Shown piece by piece: positions 27,792-36,295 of a stretch of 39,079 bases of DNA. This stretch comes from Longicatena sp. (GTDB taxonomy: Bacteria > Bacillota_I > Bacilli_A > Erysipelotrichales > Erysipelotrichaceae), in assembly GCA_020025055.1 (NCBI GenBank), contig JAHHST010000002.1, forward strand, positions 1-39,079, given 5' to 3'. Positions within the stretch are counted from its first letter, which is position 1. The number at the start of each line of letters is the position of its first letter. Made by a program: the position numbers and the translations under genes. Under the pieces are notes generated by a model that worked only from the letters and a program-made list of their open reading frames with translations, was not told the origin of the DNA and did not search any database.

Positions 27792-27865
27792 ATTCTTATA
27801 TATTTGATGAGTAGTAATTTACAATAATTATTTATTTTGATTTGATCTAAAAGATGGGTGATAAT

Positions 27866-29530
27866 ATGGTGAAAAGAATTTTATTTAAAGATAAGTTAAA
27901 ACTATTTATATTATCTATATTGCTGGTTTTAGCTTCAGCAACAAATGCAATCTCTGCCGTTATTTTTATGATTGTTTGGAATGCAATGATGGATGTTGGA
28001 CCATTTACGTTAACACAAGCATTTCTTATTTTTATTAGCATGGATACCTTAACAGCACTTGTTGAACATGCTTATAAAATAGCAAAAAATAGATATATAC
28101 AAAACGGAATAACACAGTTAAGAGAAGAAGTTTTTTCTAAATTGATGGAGGAAAAGAATCAAGAAGTAGTAGGATCAAAAATATCGATTTTGAATAACGA
28201 TATTGGAGTAATTGATGAAGGATATTTAAATGGAATATTTCGTTTTTTAAAGATTTGTTTAACAATTTTAATGTCTGGTATTACATTCTTTATTTTAACT
28301 TGGCAGATGGCTCTAATTACGATTGCTATATCATTAGTAACGCTGTTTATACCAAATCTATTGTCATCTAAGATTAAAGTTCAACAAGAAAATCTTTCTA
28401 GTCGTAATGCGTCCATTGTATCAATGATCAATGATTATTTTACTGGTTCTTCTTTGATTCATGCTTTCCATGTGAAAAAGGAGTTTTTATATAATTTTAA
28501 AAAGGAAAATAATCAATATAAAAAGAGCAAACTTGCATTCTTAAATTCGATTTCAACTGCAGAAAGTGCAAGTAATTTTTTAGGTGTTGTTATTTTTGGT
28601 GCGACAATGTTAATTGGGGCCTGGATGGTTCATGCGAGTTTATTACAAATGGGTGTGTTTATTGCAGCTATTCAATTAACAAATAGTTTTTCTTTCCCTG
28701 TTACAATGGCAATTCAAGAATATGTTAAAATCAGTGGAAGTAAATCAATTATTCATAAGCTTGATGAAATTTTAAATATCGATAGAGAAGAAGATATGGA
28801 AAAAAAATTCATTAATTTTTCTACAATTTCTTTAAAACAGGTAGATTATGCTTATGATTCAGAGCATCCCGTTTTACAAAATATTAGTTTTGATGTGGAA
28901 AAAGGAAAAAAATATTTAATCATTGGTGAAAGTGGATGTGGAAAAACAACATTGTTGAATGTTTTGCGGCAAAAATTAGATGACTATCAAGGAGAGATTC
29001 TATTAGGAAATAAAAATATTAAGGATTATGATAAAGCATCTTATCAAAGTATCTTTAGTGTTGTTGATCAAAATGTATTTATTTTTAATGATACATTGAG
29101 AAATAATCTTACTTTGTATAAGGATTTTGATGAACAAGAAATTATTGATGTTTTAAAGAAAGTCAATTTAACAGGTAAAATTTCTTTATTAGATCAATCG
29201 TTAGAAGAAAATGGTAAAATATTATCAGGTGGGGAAAAACAGAGAATTGCGATTGCAAGAGCATTACTACATAAATCACAAATGTTGATACTAGATGAAG
29301 TAACATCTTCTTTAGATATGAATCTTGCGAATGAAATAGATAATTTAGTTACAAACTTAGATGATATGACCATTGTTAGTGTCAGCCATCGAGTATCAGA
29401 AGCAATTTTACAAAAATATGATAAAGTAATTGTGCTGGAAAATGGGAAGATTACATATTGTGATCAATATCATAATAATCAAGATAGTTCCTATATTAAA
29501 GGAATACTACAATTACAAAAGAATATATAG
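27866..29530 (+). CDS. ABC transporter, fused permease and ATPase (exporter type)
   Basis: A half-transporter that would act as a dimer to export a substrate across the membrane. From ATG 27866 it has 554 aa. The first ~290 residues hold six hydrophobic segments of the type I exporter fold. The ATPase domain has Walker A GESGCGKTT (354-362), a Q-loop (VVDQNVF), signature LSGGE (453-457), Walker B LILDE (474-478) and H508 (SVSHR). SD GGGTGAT supports 27866 over ATG 27854, which overlaps the SD. There is no peptidase domain and no partner half, so it is probably a homodimer. The substrate cannot be told. Confidence 0.85.
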   Translation: MVKRILFKDKLKLFILSILLVLASATNAISAVIFMIVWNAMMDVGPFTLTQAFLIFISMDTLTALVEHAYKIAKNRYIQNGITQLREEVFSKLMEEKNQEVVGSKISILNNDIGVIDEGYLNGIFRFLKICLTILMSGITFFILTWQMALITIAISLVTLFIPNLLSSKIKVQQENLSSRNASIVSMINDYFTGSSLIHAFHVKKEFLYNFKKENNQYKKSKLAFLNSISTAESASNFLGVVIFGATMLIGAWMVHASLLQMGVFIAAIQLTNSFSFPVTMAIQEYVKISGSKSIIHKLDEILNIDREEDMEKKFINFSTISLKQVDYAYDSEHPVLQNISFDVEKGKKYLIIGESGCGKTTLLNVLRQKLDDYQGEILLGNKNIKDYDKASYQSIFSVVDQNVFIFNDTLRNNLTLYKDFDEQEIIDVLKKVNLTGKISLLDQSLEENGKILSGGEKQRIAIARALLHKSQMLILDEVTSSLDMNLANEIDNLVTNLDDMTIVSVSHRVSEAILQKYDKVIVLENGKITYCDQYHNNQDSSYIKGILQLQKNI

Positions 29531-29553
29531 TTTATATTATTATAAAATCATTC

Positions 29554-29579
29554 AAAAGCCCTATTTATAGGACTTTTTT
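29554..29579 (+). terminator. Terminator of the ABC exporter gene
   Basis: AAAAGCCCTAT and ATAGGACTTTT pair with one C-A mismatch around TT, followed by a T run. The sequence is similar to the rpsI terminator. Confidence 0.75.
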
Positions 29580-29667
29580 ATGCTTGAAAAGGAACCATAT
29601 TACAATTATTAATCATTTATATTTAGATAAATTTCTGTAGGTGTTATTTACAGTGAATATTTAAGAG

Positions 29668-29696
29668 TTGACTCTAAATAGCAGCGATAATACTAT
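29668..29696 (+). promoter_or_regulatory. Promoter of the broken ATC-hydrolase-like gene
   Basis: TTGACT (29668-29673), 17 bases, TACTAT (29691-29696). ACTC near the -35 and GAGT after the -10 form a loose dyad around the spacer. Confidence 0.5.
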
Positions 29697-29736
29697 GGAG
29701 TTAATATTAATAGTCTTTAAAAAATGAGGAAAGATT

Positions 29737-30190
29737 ATGAAAAAAGTTTACTCAAATGCAGAATCAGTAGGTTCAGTATATTAGATTTAAAAAATTTCAG
29801 AATGTTTTGAAATATATGGAAAAAGAACATAATTCTTTGTGCAAAACTTTTGTGGATACTCCAGCAGAAGGGATTAGAAAAATGTTAAAAGTTCCAGGTC
29901 TATATCGTATTGTTCCAAGACTTTGGAATACGTTTGCTCCAAAATTATTTAGAGAAGATGCAGGATTTCGATATCATTTTTATGAAGTTAATAAAGATGA
30001 AGTAAAATTTGATATGACGAGTTGTCCATATCATCAGTTATGCAAAGAGTTAGATTGTCTTGAAATAGCTTCTACATTTTGTGATACAGATGATATTTGT
30101 TATGGAAATATGCGTCCTAAATTGATTTGGAAAAGAACAAAGACGATTGTAAGAGGAGATGATGTCTGTGACTTTAATCTCTATATTTGA
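29737..30190 (+). pseudogene. L-2-amino-thiazoline-4-carboxylate hydrolase family protein, frameshifted
   Basis: The frame from ATG 29737 (SD AGGAAAG) gives only 15 residues, MKKVYSNAESVGSVY. Skipping one G at 29770 joins it to an open frame from 29771 that reads VQYIRFKKFQNVLKYM and continues for about 140 residues to 30190. The joined 150-aa product would contain DTPAEGIRKMLKVPGLY, FREDAGFRY and the Cys-rich end (TSCPYHQLC, TFCDTDDICYGN, RTKTIVRGDDVCDF) characteristic of the ATC hydrolase family. The downstream piece alone has only a TTG/ATG at 29807/29816 without an SD. Either a recent frameshift or a sequencing error. Confidence 0.7.
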
Positions 30191-30426
30191 AAATAATAAA
30201 ATAGTATTTAAAAAATTTAAATTAAGGTTTATTTATACATTGTTTACTCTATTAATATAGAAAATCTGTGTATTGTATTCTAGAAAGTTATCAATCATCG
30301 AAAAAAGTAGCTATCTCGTAATTATTTTGTGATAAGATAATGTATAGAATATCTCTGAAATATAATTATAGTTATTTACTATCATTCATGCGATAAAGAG
30401 AGTAATGGAGGAAAAAGAAGAACAAA
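30191..30426. other. Gap upstream of ade, no clear signal
   Basis: About 235 AT-rich bases hold no ORF, no recognisable purine riboswitch core and no convincing -35/-10 pair. The GGAGG at 30407-30411 is about 15 bases from the ade start, longer than usual. Confidence 0.4.
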
Positions 30427-32175
30427 ATGAAAAAGGAATTGTTAAAAGATTTAATTATGTCAGCTCGTGGTATGATTAAGGCAGATGTAGTTATTAAAAA
30501 CTGTAAAGTAGTGAATGTGTTTACGAAAGAAATTATTGATGGAGACATCGCAATTGTAGGTGAACAAATTGCTGGTGTGGGTAAGTATGATGGAAAGGTA
30601 GAAATAGATGCAGAAGGTAGATATGCCGTTCCTGGATTTATTGATAGTCATATTCATATCGAATCTTCGTATGTTAGTCCAGAAGAGTTGGGTAGATTAT
30701 TAGTACCTCATGGAACTTCTACGATTATTGCAGATCCTCATGAAATTGTAAATGTTATGGGAATTAAAGGACTTGATTATATGATGAAAGCAGCTAAAAA
30801 TACGAAAATGGATATTAAGTTTATGTTGCCATCATGTGTTCCTGCGACACCATTTGAACATGCAGGAGCGATAGTAAATGCGGATAAAATGGAAGAACCA
30901 ATGACAAGAGAAGATGTCCTTGGATTAGGGGAATTTATGAATTTTCCAGGTATCATCAATGGAGATGATGAAGTATTAGAAAAACTAATGATTGCAAAAC
31001 AATCTGGTAAATTAATTGATGGACATTGTCCTGGGTTGTCTGGTAAAGATTTGACTGCTTATGCTTGTGCTGGTATTCATGATGATCATGAGTGTAGTAC
31101 TCTTGATGAAATGAAAGAGCGTTTATCTCTTGGTATGTATGTTATGCTTCGTGAAGGTTCTGCATGCCATGATTTACGAAAACTTGTGAAAGGTGTTACA
31201 CCTGAGAATAGTCGTAGATGTGTGCTATGTTCTGATGATATACAGCCAAAGCATATTTTGACAAAAGGTCATATAGAAAACGATTTACGAAAATGTATTG
31301 AAGAAGGAATAGATCCAATAACAGCAATCCAAATGGCAACTTTAAATGCAGCTGAATGTTTTAGACTTTATGATCGAGGAGCAGTCGCACCTGGTTATTT
31401 AGCAAATATTGCTTTACTAGATGATTTAAAAGAGTTTCATGTGAATCGTGTATGGATGCACGGTCAGTTAGTAGCTGAAGAAGGAAAATATCTTCCAACA
31501 TATGAAAAACAAGATATATCTGAAGTTAAAAATAGTGTTCATTTAAAAGATTTCTCTGCTGAAAAATTAAAAATGCATCTTACCAATAACCATGTTCATG
31601 TGATTGCTATTCAACCAGGTGGTGTAGTGACAAAAAAAGAAACAGCAATTATTCCAGTGGAAAATGGAGAGTATGTATTCTCTGCTGATTTAGATATTGT
31701 AAAGGTTGCTGTAGTAGAACGTCACCATATGACGGGTAATGTTGCATGTGGATTTTTAAAAGGATATGGTATTAAAAAAGGTGCGATTGCATTATCGATT
31801 GCACACGATTCTCATAATATCATTGTAGCAGGAGTGGATGACGAAGAAATGGCTTTTGCAGTTGAGAGTCTTCAAAAACAAAATGGTGGAATTGTGCTAG
31901 TAAATAATAAAGAAGTAATTGAATGCATGCCAATGCCTATTGCAGGATTGATGAGTGATCAACCAGGCGAATGGGTAAAACAAAAAGTAATCGATATTCA
32001 TAAAAAAGCATATGAAGAATTAGGAGTGAATAAAGAAGTGGAACCAGTTATGACTTTGTGTTTTATGTCTTTACCAGTTATTCCAGAAATAAAATTGACA
32101 GATATGGGTTTATTTGATGTACAAAAATTTTCATTTATCCCTGTTGAATGTGAGAGTCATACAATGAATAAATAA
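30427..32175 (+). CDS. ade: Adenine deaminase
   Basis: Deaminates adenine to hypoxanthine in purine salvage, in the cytosol, using a two-metal centre. The 582-aa product is the usual length for this amidohydrolase-type family. Signatures include GFIDSHIHIESS (70-81; H75, H77), ADPHEIVNVMG (H105), GHCPGL, HDDHECST and SDDIQPKHI with an invariant Asp, and a C-terminal adenine-deaminase domain with RHHMTGNVACGF-type sequence. It is a single gene. Its nearest terminator-like structure is hairpin repeat copy B, 45 bases downstream. Confidence 0.95.
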   Translation: MKKELLKDLIMSARGMIKADVVIKNCKVVNVFTKEIIDGDIAIVGEQIAGVGKYDGKVEIDAEGRYAVPGFIDSHIHIESSYVSPEELGRLLVPHGTSTIIADPHEIVNVMGIKGLDYMMKAAKNTKMDIKFMLPSCVPATPFEHAGAIVNADKMEEPMTREDVLGLGEFMNFPGIINGDDEVLEKLMIAKQSGKLIDGHCPGLSGKDLTAYACAGIHDDHECSTLDEMKERLSLGMYVMLREGSACHDLRKLVKGVTPENSRRCVLCSDDIQPKHILTKGHIENDLRKCIEEGIDPITAIQMATLNAAECFRLYDRGAVAPGYLANIALLDDLKEFHVNRVWMHGQLVAEEGKYLPTYEKQDISEVKNSVHLKDFSAEKLKMHLTNNHVHVIAIQPGGVVTKKETAIIPVENGEYVFSADLDIVKVAVVERHHMTGNVACGFLKGYGIKKGAIALSIAHDSHNIIVAGVDDEEMAFAVESLQKQNGGIVLVNNKEVIECMPMPIAGLMSDQPGEWVKQKVIDIHKKAYEELGVNKEVEPVMTLCFMSLPVIPEIKLTDMGLFDVQKFSFIPVECESHTMNK

Positions 32176-32220
32176 TTTCATCAGTGTGGAAAATAGAAAA
32201 AAAGGTCCAATTTTTGCTAG

Positions 32221-32256
32221 GTATCCTCTTTACTGGAAAAATAGTAAGGAGGGTAC
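32221..32256 (+). repeat. Hairpin repeat, copy B (acts as ade terminator?)
   Basis: GTATCCTCTTTACT (32221-32234) and AGTAAGGAGGGTAC (32243-32256) form a 14-bp stem with two G-U pairs, followed by TTTTT. The sequence is nearly that of copy A read on the minus strand, including CCTCTTTACTG and AGTAAGGAGGG. No OrfA frame follows: TTGCTTTAG replaces the ATG region. It may serve as the ade terminator. Confidence 0.75.
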
Positions 32257-32323
32257 TTTTTATTGCTTTAGATTGTTAAAAAGTATAATTTAAGTCATAT
32301 GAAGAAAGTTAATTAATGATTAT

Positions 32324-32351
32324 TTACGTCTTTCTTACGTCTTTCTTAAGT
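32324..32351 (+). repeat. Three 11-bp-spaced direct repeats
   Basis: TTACGTCTTTC occurs twice in perfect tandem (32324-32334, 32335-32345), and a third half, TTAAGT, starts at 32346. The array ends four bases before the -35 of the lipoprotein gene. This is the layout of OmpR/PhoP-type activator sites. Confidence 0.65.
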
Positions 32352-32354
32352 GTA

Positions 32355-32383
32355 TTTACAATCCTTTTGTTATGTTTTATATT
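32355..32383 (+). promoter_or_regulatory. Promoter of the lipoprotein gene
   Basis: TTTACA (32355-32360), 17 bases, TATATT (32378-32383), directly behind the direct repeats. Confidence 0.7.
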
Positions 32384-32418
32384 TTCAACAGAAAGAGATT
32401 TTTTGGGAGGACATAAAG

Positions 32419-32823
32419 ATGAAAAAGCTTTTCTTAATTGCATTATCAGCTGGATTCGTTTTTAGTTTGGGTGCGTGTAGTAGCAAAAGTACAATTAGTA
32501 AGGAACTTATTGTACATAAGGAAACTTCGAAAATTTATAGTGATAAGGAAATCAATGAAGGAATGGAGGTAGTTAAAGAATTCTTTGAAGAAAACATTGA
32601 ATCTTCTACGTTGACATCCATCGGTTACGCAGGTGATCAGATTACATTACAGTGGGATAAAAATACAAAACCAGGGAAAATCATGATTATTAATGCATCT
32701 TTTGATACTGGAACATTTGGGGTATCTCCAACAGTCAATAAAAATACAACTTATGATTGGTCATGGATTTTAGTAAAAGATGAAAATGGTCATTGGCAAC
32801 ATAAAAATCATGGATATTTATAA
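32419..32823 (+). CDS. DUF4829-like lipoprotein
   Basis: The 134-aa product has a type II signal peptide (MKKLFLIALSAGFVFSLGAC), with the lipobox LGAC and Cys20 as the lipidated residue, so it should sit on the outer face of the membrane. The mature part has IYSDKEINEGMEVVKEFFEE, SIGYAGD, and YDWSWILVKDENGHW, which recall the DUF4829 family; the function of that family is unknown. The start at ATG 32419 follows SD GGGAGG; an upstream in-frame GTG at 32350 would add 23 residues before the signal peptide and lies inside the promoter. It may be controlled through the repeats upstream. A terminator follows. Confidence 0.7.
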   Translation: MKKLFLIALSAGFVFSLGACSSKSTISKELIVHKETSKIYSDKEINEGMEVVKEFFEENIESSTLTSIGYAGDQITLQWDKNTKPGKIMIINASFDTGTFGVSPTVNKNTTYDWSWILVKDENGHWQHKNHGYL

Positions 32824-32845
32824 GTAAAATAAAAAATATCATTAT

Positions 32846-32874
32846 ACCAAGAACTGAACGATTCTTGGTTTTTT
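32846..32874 (+). terminator. Terminator of the lipoprotein gene
   Basis: ACCAAGAA (32846-32853) and TTCTTGGT (32862-32869) with an eight-base loop and a T run. Confidence 0.85.
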
Positions 32875-32983
32875 AGTATTTTCAATGAAATGTTAAAATT
32901 ATTTGTATTTTACATAATTTTTTTAATATGTGGGTGAAATGTTAGTTTTTATTTATAAAAATGTTAAAAATGTGAATTTTTTA

Positions 32984-33012
32984 TTTACAAAGAAAAATTG
33001 TTATGATATAAA
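32984..33012 (+). promoter_or_regulatory. Promoter of the potABCD leader RNA
   Basis: TTTACA (32984-32989), 17 bases, TATAAA (33007-33012). Predicted start about 33019, roughly 430 bases before potA. Confidence 0.6.
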
Positions 33013-33018
33013 TAATTC

Positions 33019-33450
33019 ATCTCAATTGGAAAAAAGTCTTTCCAAAGCAAGATACGACCGCCGATTTTATCGGCCAAGGCCATACGGACAGCCGGGTCGA
33101 ATGCCGAAAACTGTGTAAAAGCAGTTGGCAACTTCTGTTGCCTTATTGATTGAGTTAGAAGCTCAGTTTTATGAGTTGGTTACTTTAAACTAATGCCATG
33201 TGGCATATACTTGTGAAATGGTCAATAAGAGTAGTAAAAGTATTCTTTGCTATATAGACTCTGATCCATTGTGATTCTATTATATCTTTTTTTCTAAGTG
33301 AATTCTGTTTTTTTATGGAAAAACAAGAAGTATAAAAGTATGGTATATTATAATCGATAGTACACAAGTGATATGTTCATTAAGCATATCACTTTTTTTG
33401 TTTGTAACCTACATCTATTCTAAAAGTTTATATGAAGAGGAGTGAGTACA
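33019..33450 (+). ncRNA. Long structured leader of potABCD, candidate attenuator
   Basis: No supported ORF lies in this stretch. Stems seen in order: TTGGAAA with TTTCCAA (33026-33045); a junction closed by CGACC (33055-33059) and GGTCG (33095-33099) that holds GCCGAT/ATCGGC (33060-33074) and CGG/CCG (33085-33094); GCC plus AACTG with CAGTT plus GGC (33103-33129); and, mutually exclusive with it, GGCAAC/GTTGCC (33127-33142). Later come ATGCC/GGCAT (33193-33206) and the terminator at 33366. The 33050-33110 part is much richer in GC than the flanks. I recognise no known riboswitch core. It could be a riboswitch-like element or a separate small RNA ending at the terminator. Confidence 0.6.
33366..33399 (+). 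terminator. Strong terminator directly before potA
   Basis: A perfect 10-bp stem, AAGTGATATG (33366-33375) and CATATCACTT (33385-33394), is followed by a seven-T run. It ends ~50 bases before the potA start, so transcripts from the upstream promoter must read through it. TATAAT at 33349-33354 has no -35. Confidence 0.9.
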
Positions 33451-34569
33451 TTGAAAAAAATTATAGAATTAAAACACATTACGAAATCATTTGACGAGGA
33501 AGTCGTACTTGATGACATTAGTCTTGATATTCATGATAATGAATTTATTACGTTGTTAGGGCCTTCAGGTTGTGGAAAAACAACGACATTGCGTATTATT
33601 GGAGGATTCGAGCATCCAGATTGTGGAGATGTTATTTTTATGGGGGATCGAATTAATGATGAACCTCCTCATAAAAGAAATGTAAATACGGTATTTCAAA
33701 AATATGCATTATTTCCTCATTTAAATGTGTTTGAAAATGTTGCTTTTCCATTACGAGAAAAGAAGGTTCCTAAAAATGAAATTAAACAAAAAGTAGAGGA
33801 AATGCTATCTTTAGTAATGTTGAATAATTTTGCGAACCGTCGTGTAACTAGTTTATCAGGTGGGCAACAACAACGTGTTGCAATCGCAAGAGCATTGATT
33901 AATAAACCAAAGGTTTTGTTGTTGGATGAACCGTTAGGAGCATTAGACTTAAAACTTCGAAAAGATATGCAAGTAGAGTTGAAAAAAATACAAAAAAGTA
34001 CAGGGATTACATTTGTATTTGTTACTCATGATCAAGAAGAAGCTTTAAGTATGTCAGATACAATTGTTGTAATGAGTGAGGGGAAAATTCAACAAATTGG
34101 TACACCTACAGATATATACAATGAACCAGTAAATGCATTTGTTGCGGATTTTATTGGGGAAAGTAATATTTTAGATGGGGTTATGTTAGAAGATTATGCA
34201 GTTAAATTTGCTGGTCATATTTTTGAATGTTTGGATAAAGGTTTTAATAAAAATGAACCAGTTGATGTAGTCATTCGACCTGAAGATGTTAGTATAATTC
34301 CTGTTCATGAGGCAAAATTATGTGGAAAAGTGACATCGGTGACATTTTTAGGAGTTCACTATGAAATTATTGTTGATATATGTGGATTTAAATGGATGAT
34401 TCAAACTACAGAATTTGTCGCTGAGGGAGAAGAAATTGGAATTGATTTACATCCAGATGATATTCATATTATGAAAAAATCTAAATATTCAGGAATGTTT
34501 GGAGATTATTCTACTTATTCTGAAGAGGCTTATGAATTAGCGAATCCAGGAGGTGAAGTAGAGGAATGA
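33451..34569 (+). CDS. potA: Spermidine/putrescine importer ATPase PotA
   Basis: ATPase of the PotABCD polyamine importer on the cytosolic face of the membrane. From TTG 33451 it has 372 aa. It has Walker [11 protein letters not shown]-loop FQKYALFPH, signature LSGGQQQR, Walker [12 protein letters not shown] and H-loop VTHDQEEAL, followed by a C-terminal TOBE-type regulatory domain ([10 protein letters not shown]). An in-frame GTG at 33442 is only a base or two from SD GAGGAG, whereas TTG 33451 is eight bases away. It overlaps potB by four bases (ATGA). Confidence 0.93.
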   Translation: MKKIIELKHITKSFDEEVVLDDISLDIHDNEFITLLGPSGCGKTTTLRIIGGFEHPDCGDVIFMGDRINDEPPHKRNVNTVFQKYALFPHLNVFENVAFPLREKKVPKNEIKQKVEEMLSLVMLNNFANRRVTSLSGGQQQRVAIARALINKPKVLLLDEPLGALDLKLRKDMQVELKKIQKSTGITFVFVTHDQEEALSMSDTIVVMSEGKIQQIGTPTDIYNEPVNAFVADFIGESNILDGVMLEDYAVKFAGHIFECLDKGFNKNEPVDVVIRPEDVSIIPVHEAKLCGKVTSVTFLGVHYEIIVDICGFKWMIQTTEFVAEGEEIGIDLHPDDIHIMKKSKYSGMFGDYSTYSEEAYELANPGGEVEE

Positions 34570-35450
34570 TGAAGCTTTTTAAAGGAAGAAATCATGCGAG
34601 TAATACCGCATTAGCTCCATACTCTATTTGGGCATTTTTATTTATCATAGTTCCAATGGTATTTATTGCTTACTTTGCTTTTACAGATAATAATTTTCAA
34701 TTTACAACAGAAAATATATCTCGCTTCTTTACAACAGTAAGTAATATTCGAAATGAGGATGGATCCATTACAGAAATCCATACATATCTAGTAATCTTAC
34801 GTAGATCTTTAAAGTTAGCGATAATATCAACAGTTGTATGTTTGTTCATAGGATATCCTCTTGCATATCGAATTGCACGTGCAAATAAAAAATCTCAAAA
34901 AATGATGATGACACTTATTATGATTCCTATGTGGATGAACTTTCTTATTCGTACATATGCATGGATGACCATTTTACAAGATGCAGGAATTTTAAATAAT
35001 ATTTTTACAAAATTAGGGATGTCATCTGTTCGAATCATTGGTACGGAAGGAGCAGTTATTCTTGGTATGGTATATGATTATTTACCTTACATGGTTCTAC
35101 CGATTTATTCTATTATGGTTAAAATGGATCATAGTTTAATTGAAGCTGCTCATGATTTGGGATGTAGTAGTTTGTCTGTATTAAAACGCATTATATTTCC
35201 ATTAAGTTTACCAGGCGTTCTTTCTGGTATTACGATGGTATTAATTCCATCAATTAGCACATTCTATATTTCACAAAAATTGGGGAATGGAAAAATTTTC
35301 TTGATTGGGGATGCGATTGAAGGTCAATATGTTGCGAATAATCTTCATTTTGCTGCAGCAATGGCATTCGTTTTAATGGTCATTTTATTAGTTGTCATGG
35401 CACTTGTAAAATATTTTACAAATCGATATGTGTATGGAGGAGAAGAATGA
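34566..35450 (+). CDS. potB: Spermidine/putrescine permease PotB
   Basis: One of two membrane permease subunits. The 294-aa product has six hydrophobic segments and the EAA loop [20 protein letters not shown] that docks on PotA. It is longer than most PotB because of a ~30-residue loop after TM1 ([18 protein letters not shown]). It overlaps potA and potC by four bases each, so the operon is translationally coupled. Confidence 0.93.
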   Translation: MMKLFKGRNHASNTALAPYSIWAFLFIIVPMVFIAYFAFTDNNFQFTTENISRFFTTVSNIRNEDGSITEIHTYLVILRRSLKLAIISTVVCLFIGYPLAYRIARANKKSQKMMMTLIMIPMWMNFLIRTYAWMTILQDAGILNNIFTKLGMSSVRIIGTEGAVILGMVYDYLPYMVLPIYSIMVKMDHSLIEAAHDLGCSSLSVLKRIIFPLSLPGVLSGITMVLIPSISTFYISQKLGNGKIFLIGDAIEGQYVANNLHFAAAMAFVLMVILLVVMALVKYFTNRYVYGGEE

Positions 35451-36295
35451 AAAAAATAATATCAAATTTATTAACTGGGCTCGTTTATGTATTTTTATTC
35501 GCTCCTATTGTAGTATTGCTAGTATTTTCATTTAATGAATCAAAAAGTTTATCTGTATTTTCTGAGCCATCACTGTATTGGTATAAAGAGCTTTTAAAAG
35601 ATCGAAATACACTTGAAGCATTAAGAAATACATTGGTTTTAGCATCTAGTGCAACCGTTATTTCTACCATTATTGGTACAGCTGCAGCATGGGGAATTGT
35701 TCGAGTTAAATCAAAAGTTTATAAAGCAACGATCAATACTGTAACAGATATACCTTTAACAAATCCGGATATCATTACTGGGATATCTTTAATGTTAATG
35801 TTTGTATTTGTCGGAAGTTTCTTTGGGGCAAGAAATAGTCTTAATTTTTGGACAATGCTGATTGCACACGTAACTTTTTGTCTTCCTTACGTTATTTTAC
35901 AAGTATTACCGAAATTACGACAAATGGATAAAGCATTACCAGAAGCTGCAATGGATTTAGGTTGTACACCTTTGAGAGCATTTTTGAAAGTAGAACTTCC
36001 AGAAATGCTACCAGGAATTATCACTGGAGCAATCATGGCATTTACCTTATCTCTTGATGATTTTGTCATCAGTTATTTTACATCAGGAACAGGTTTTCAA
36101 ACGTTACCTATTCGAATCTATAGTATGACGAAAAAAACGGTTACGCCAAAAATGTATGCTCTTGCGACAATTATCTTCTTTATTACATTAGCATTACTTT
36201 TAATTAGTAATATGATTGATGCAAAAAGTGATGAGGAAGAAGAACATATAAAAAAGAAAAAATTATTTGGAGGAAAAACGCATGAAAAAAATTAA
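35447..36295 (+). CDS. potC: Spermidine/putrescine permease PotC
   Basis: Second permease subunit. The 282-aa product has six hydrophobic segments and the EAA loop EAAMDLGCTPLRAFLKVELP. It ends in a charged tail (DEEEEHIKKKKLFGGK). The start overlaps potB by four bases behind SD GGAGGAG; the end overlaps potD by 14 bases. Confidence 0.93.
   Translation: MKKIISNLLTGLVYVFLFAPIVVLLVFSFNESKSLSVFSEPSLYWYKELLKDRNTLEALRNTLVLASSATVISTIIGTAAAWGIVRVKSKVYKATINTVTDIPLTNPDIITGISLMLMFVFVGSFFGARNSLNFWTMLIAHVTFCLPYVILQVLPKLRQMDKALPEAAMDLGCTPLRAFLKVELPEMLPGIITGAIMAFTLSLDDFVISYFTSGTGFQTLPIRIYSMTKKTVTPKMYALATIIFFITLALLLISNMIDAKSDEEEEHIKKKKLFGGKTHEKN

Noticed and set aside
32324..32351. CRISPR-like array
   Set aside because: The repeats are 11 bases in direct tandem without spacers; no CRISPR array or cas gene is present in the window.
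32930..33118. 62-codon ORF in the potABCD leader
   Set aside because: No SD, no recognisable family, and the second half is the GC-rich stem region of the RNA; the predicted promoter lies inside it.
33046..33142. Known riboswitch classes (ZTP, preQ1, guanidine, c-di-GMP, c-di-AMP, SAM, purine)
   Set aside because: I looked for their core sequences by eye and none fits, so no class was assigned.
33349..33354. TATAAT as a potA promoter
   Set aside because: No -35 at the right distance, and transcription from it would meet the terminator at once.
33185..33367. 60-codon minus-strand ORF before potA
   Set aside because: Lies across leader stems, lacks an SD and has no recognisable motif.
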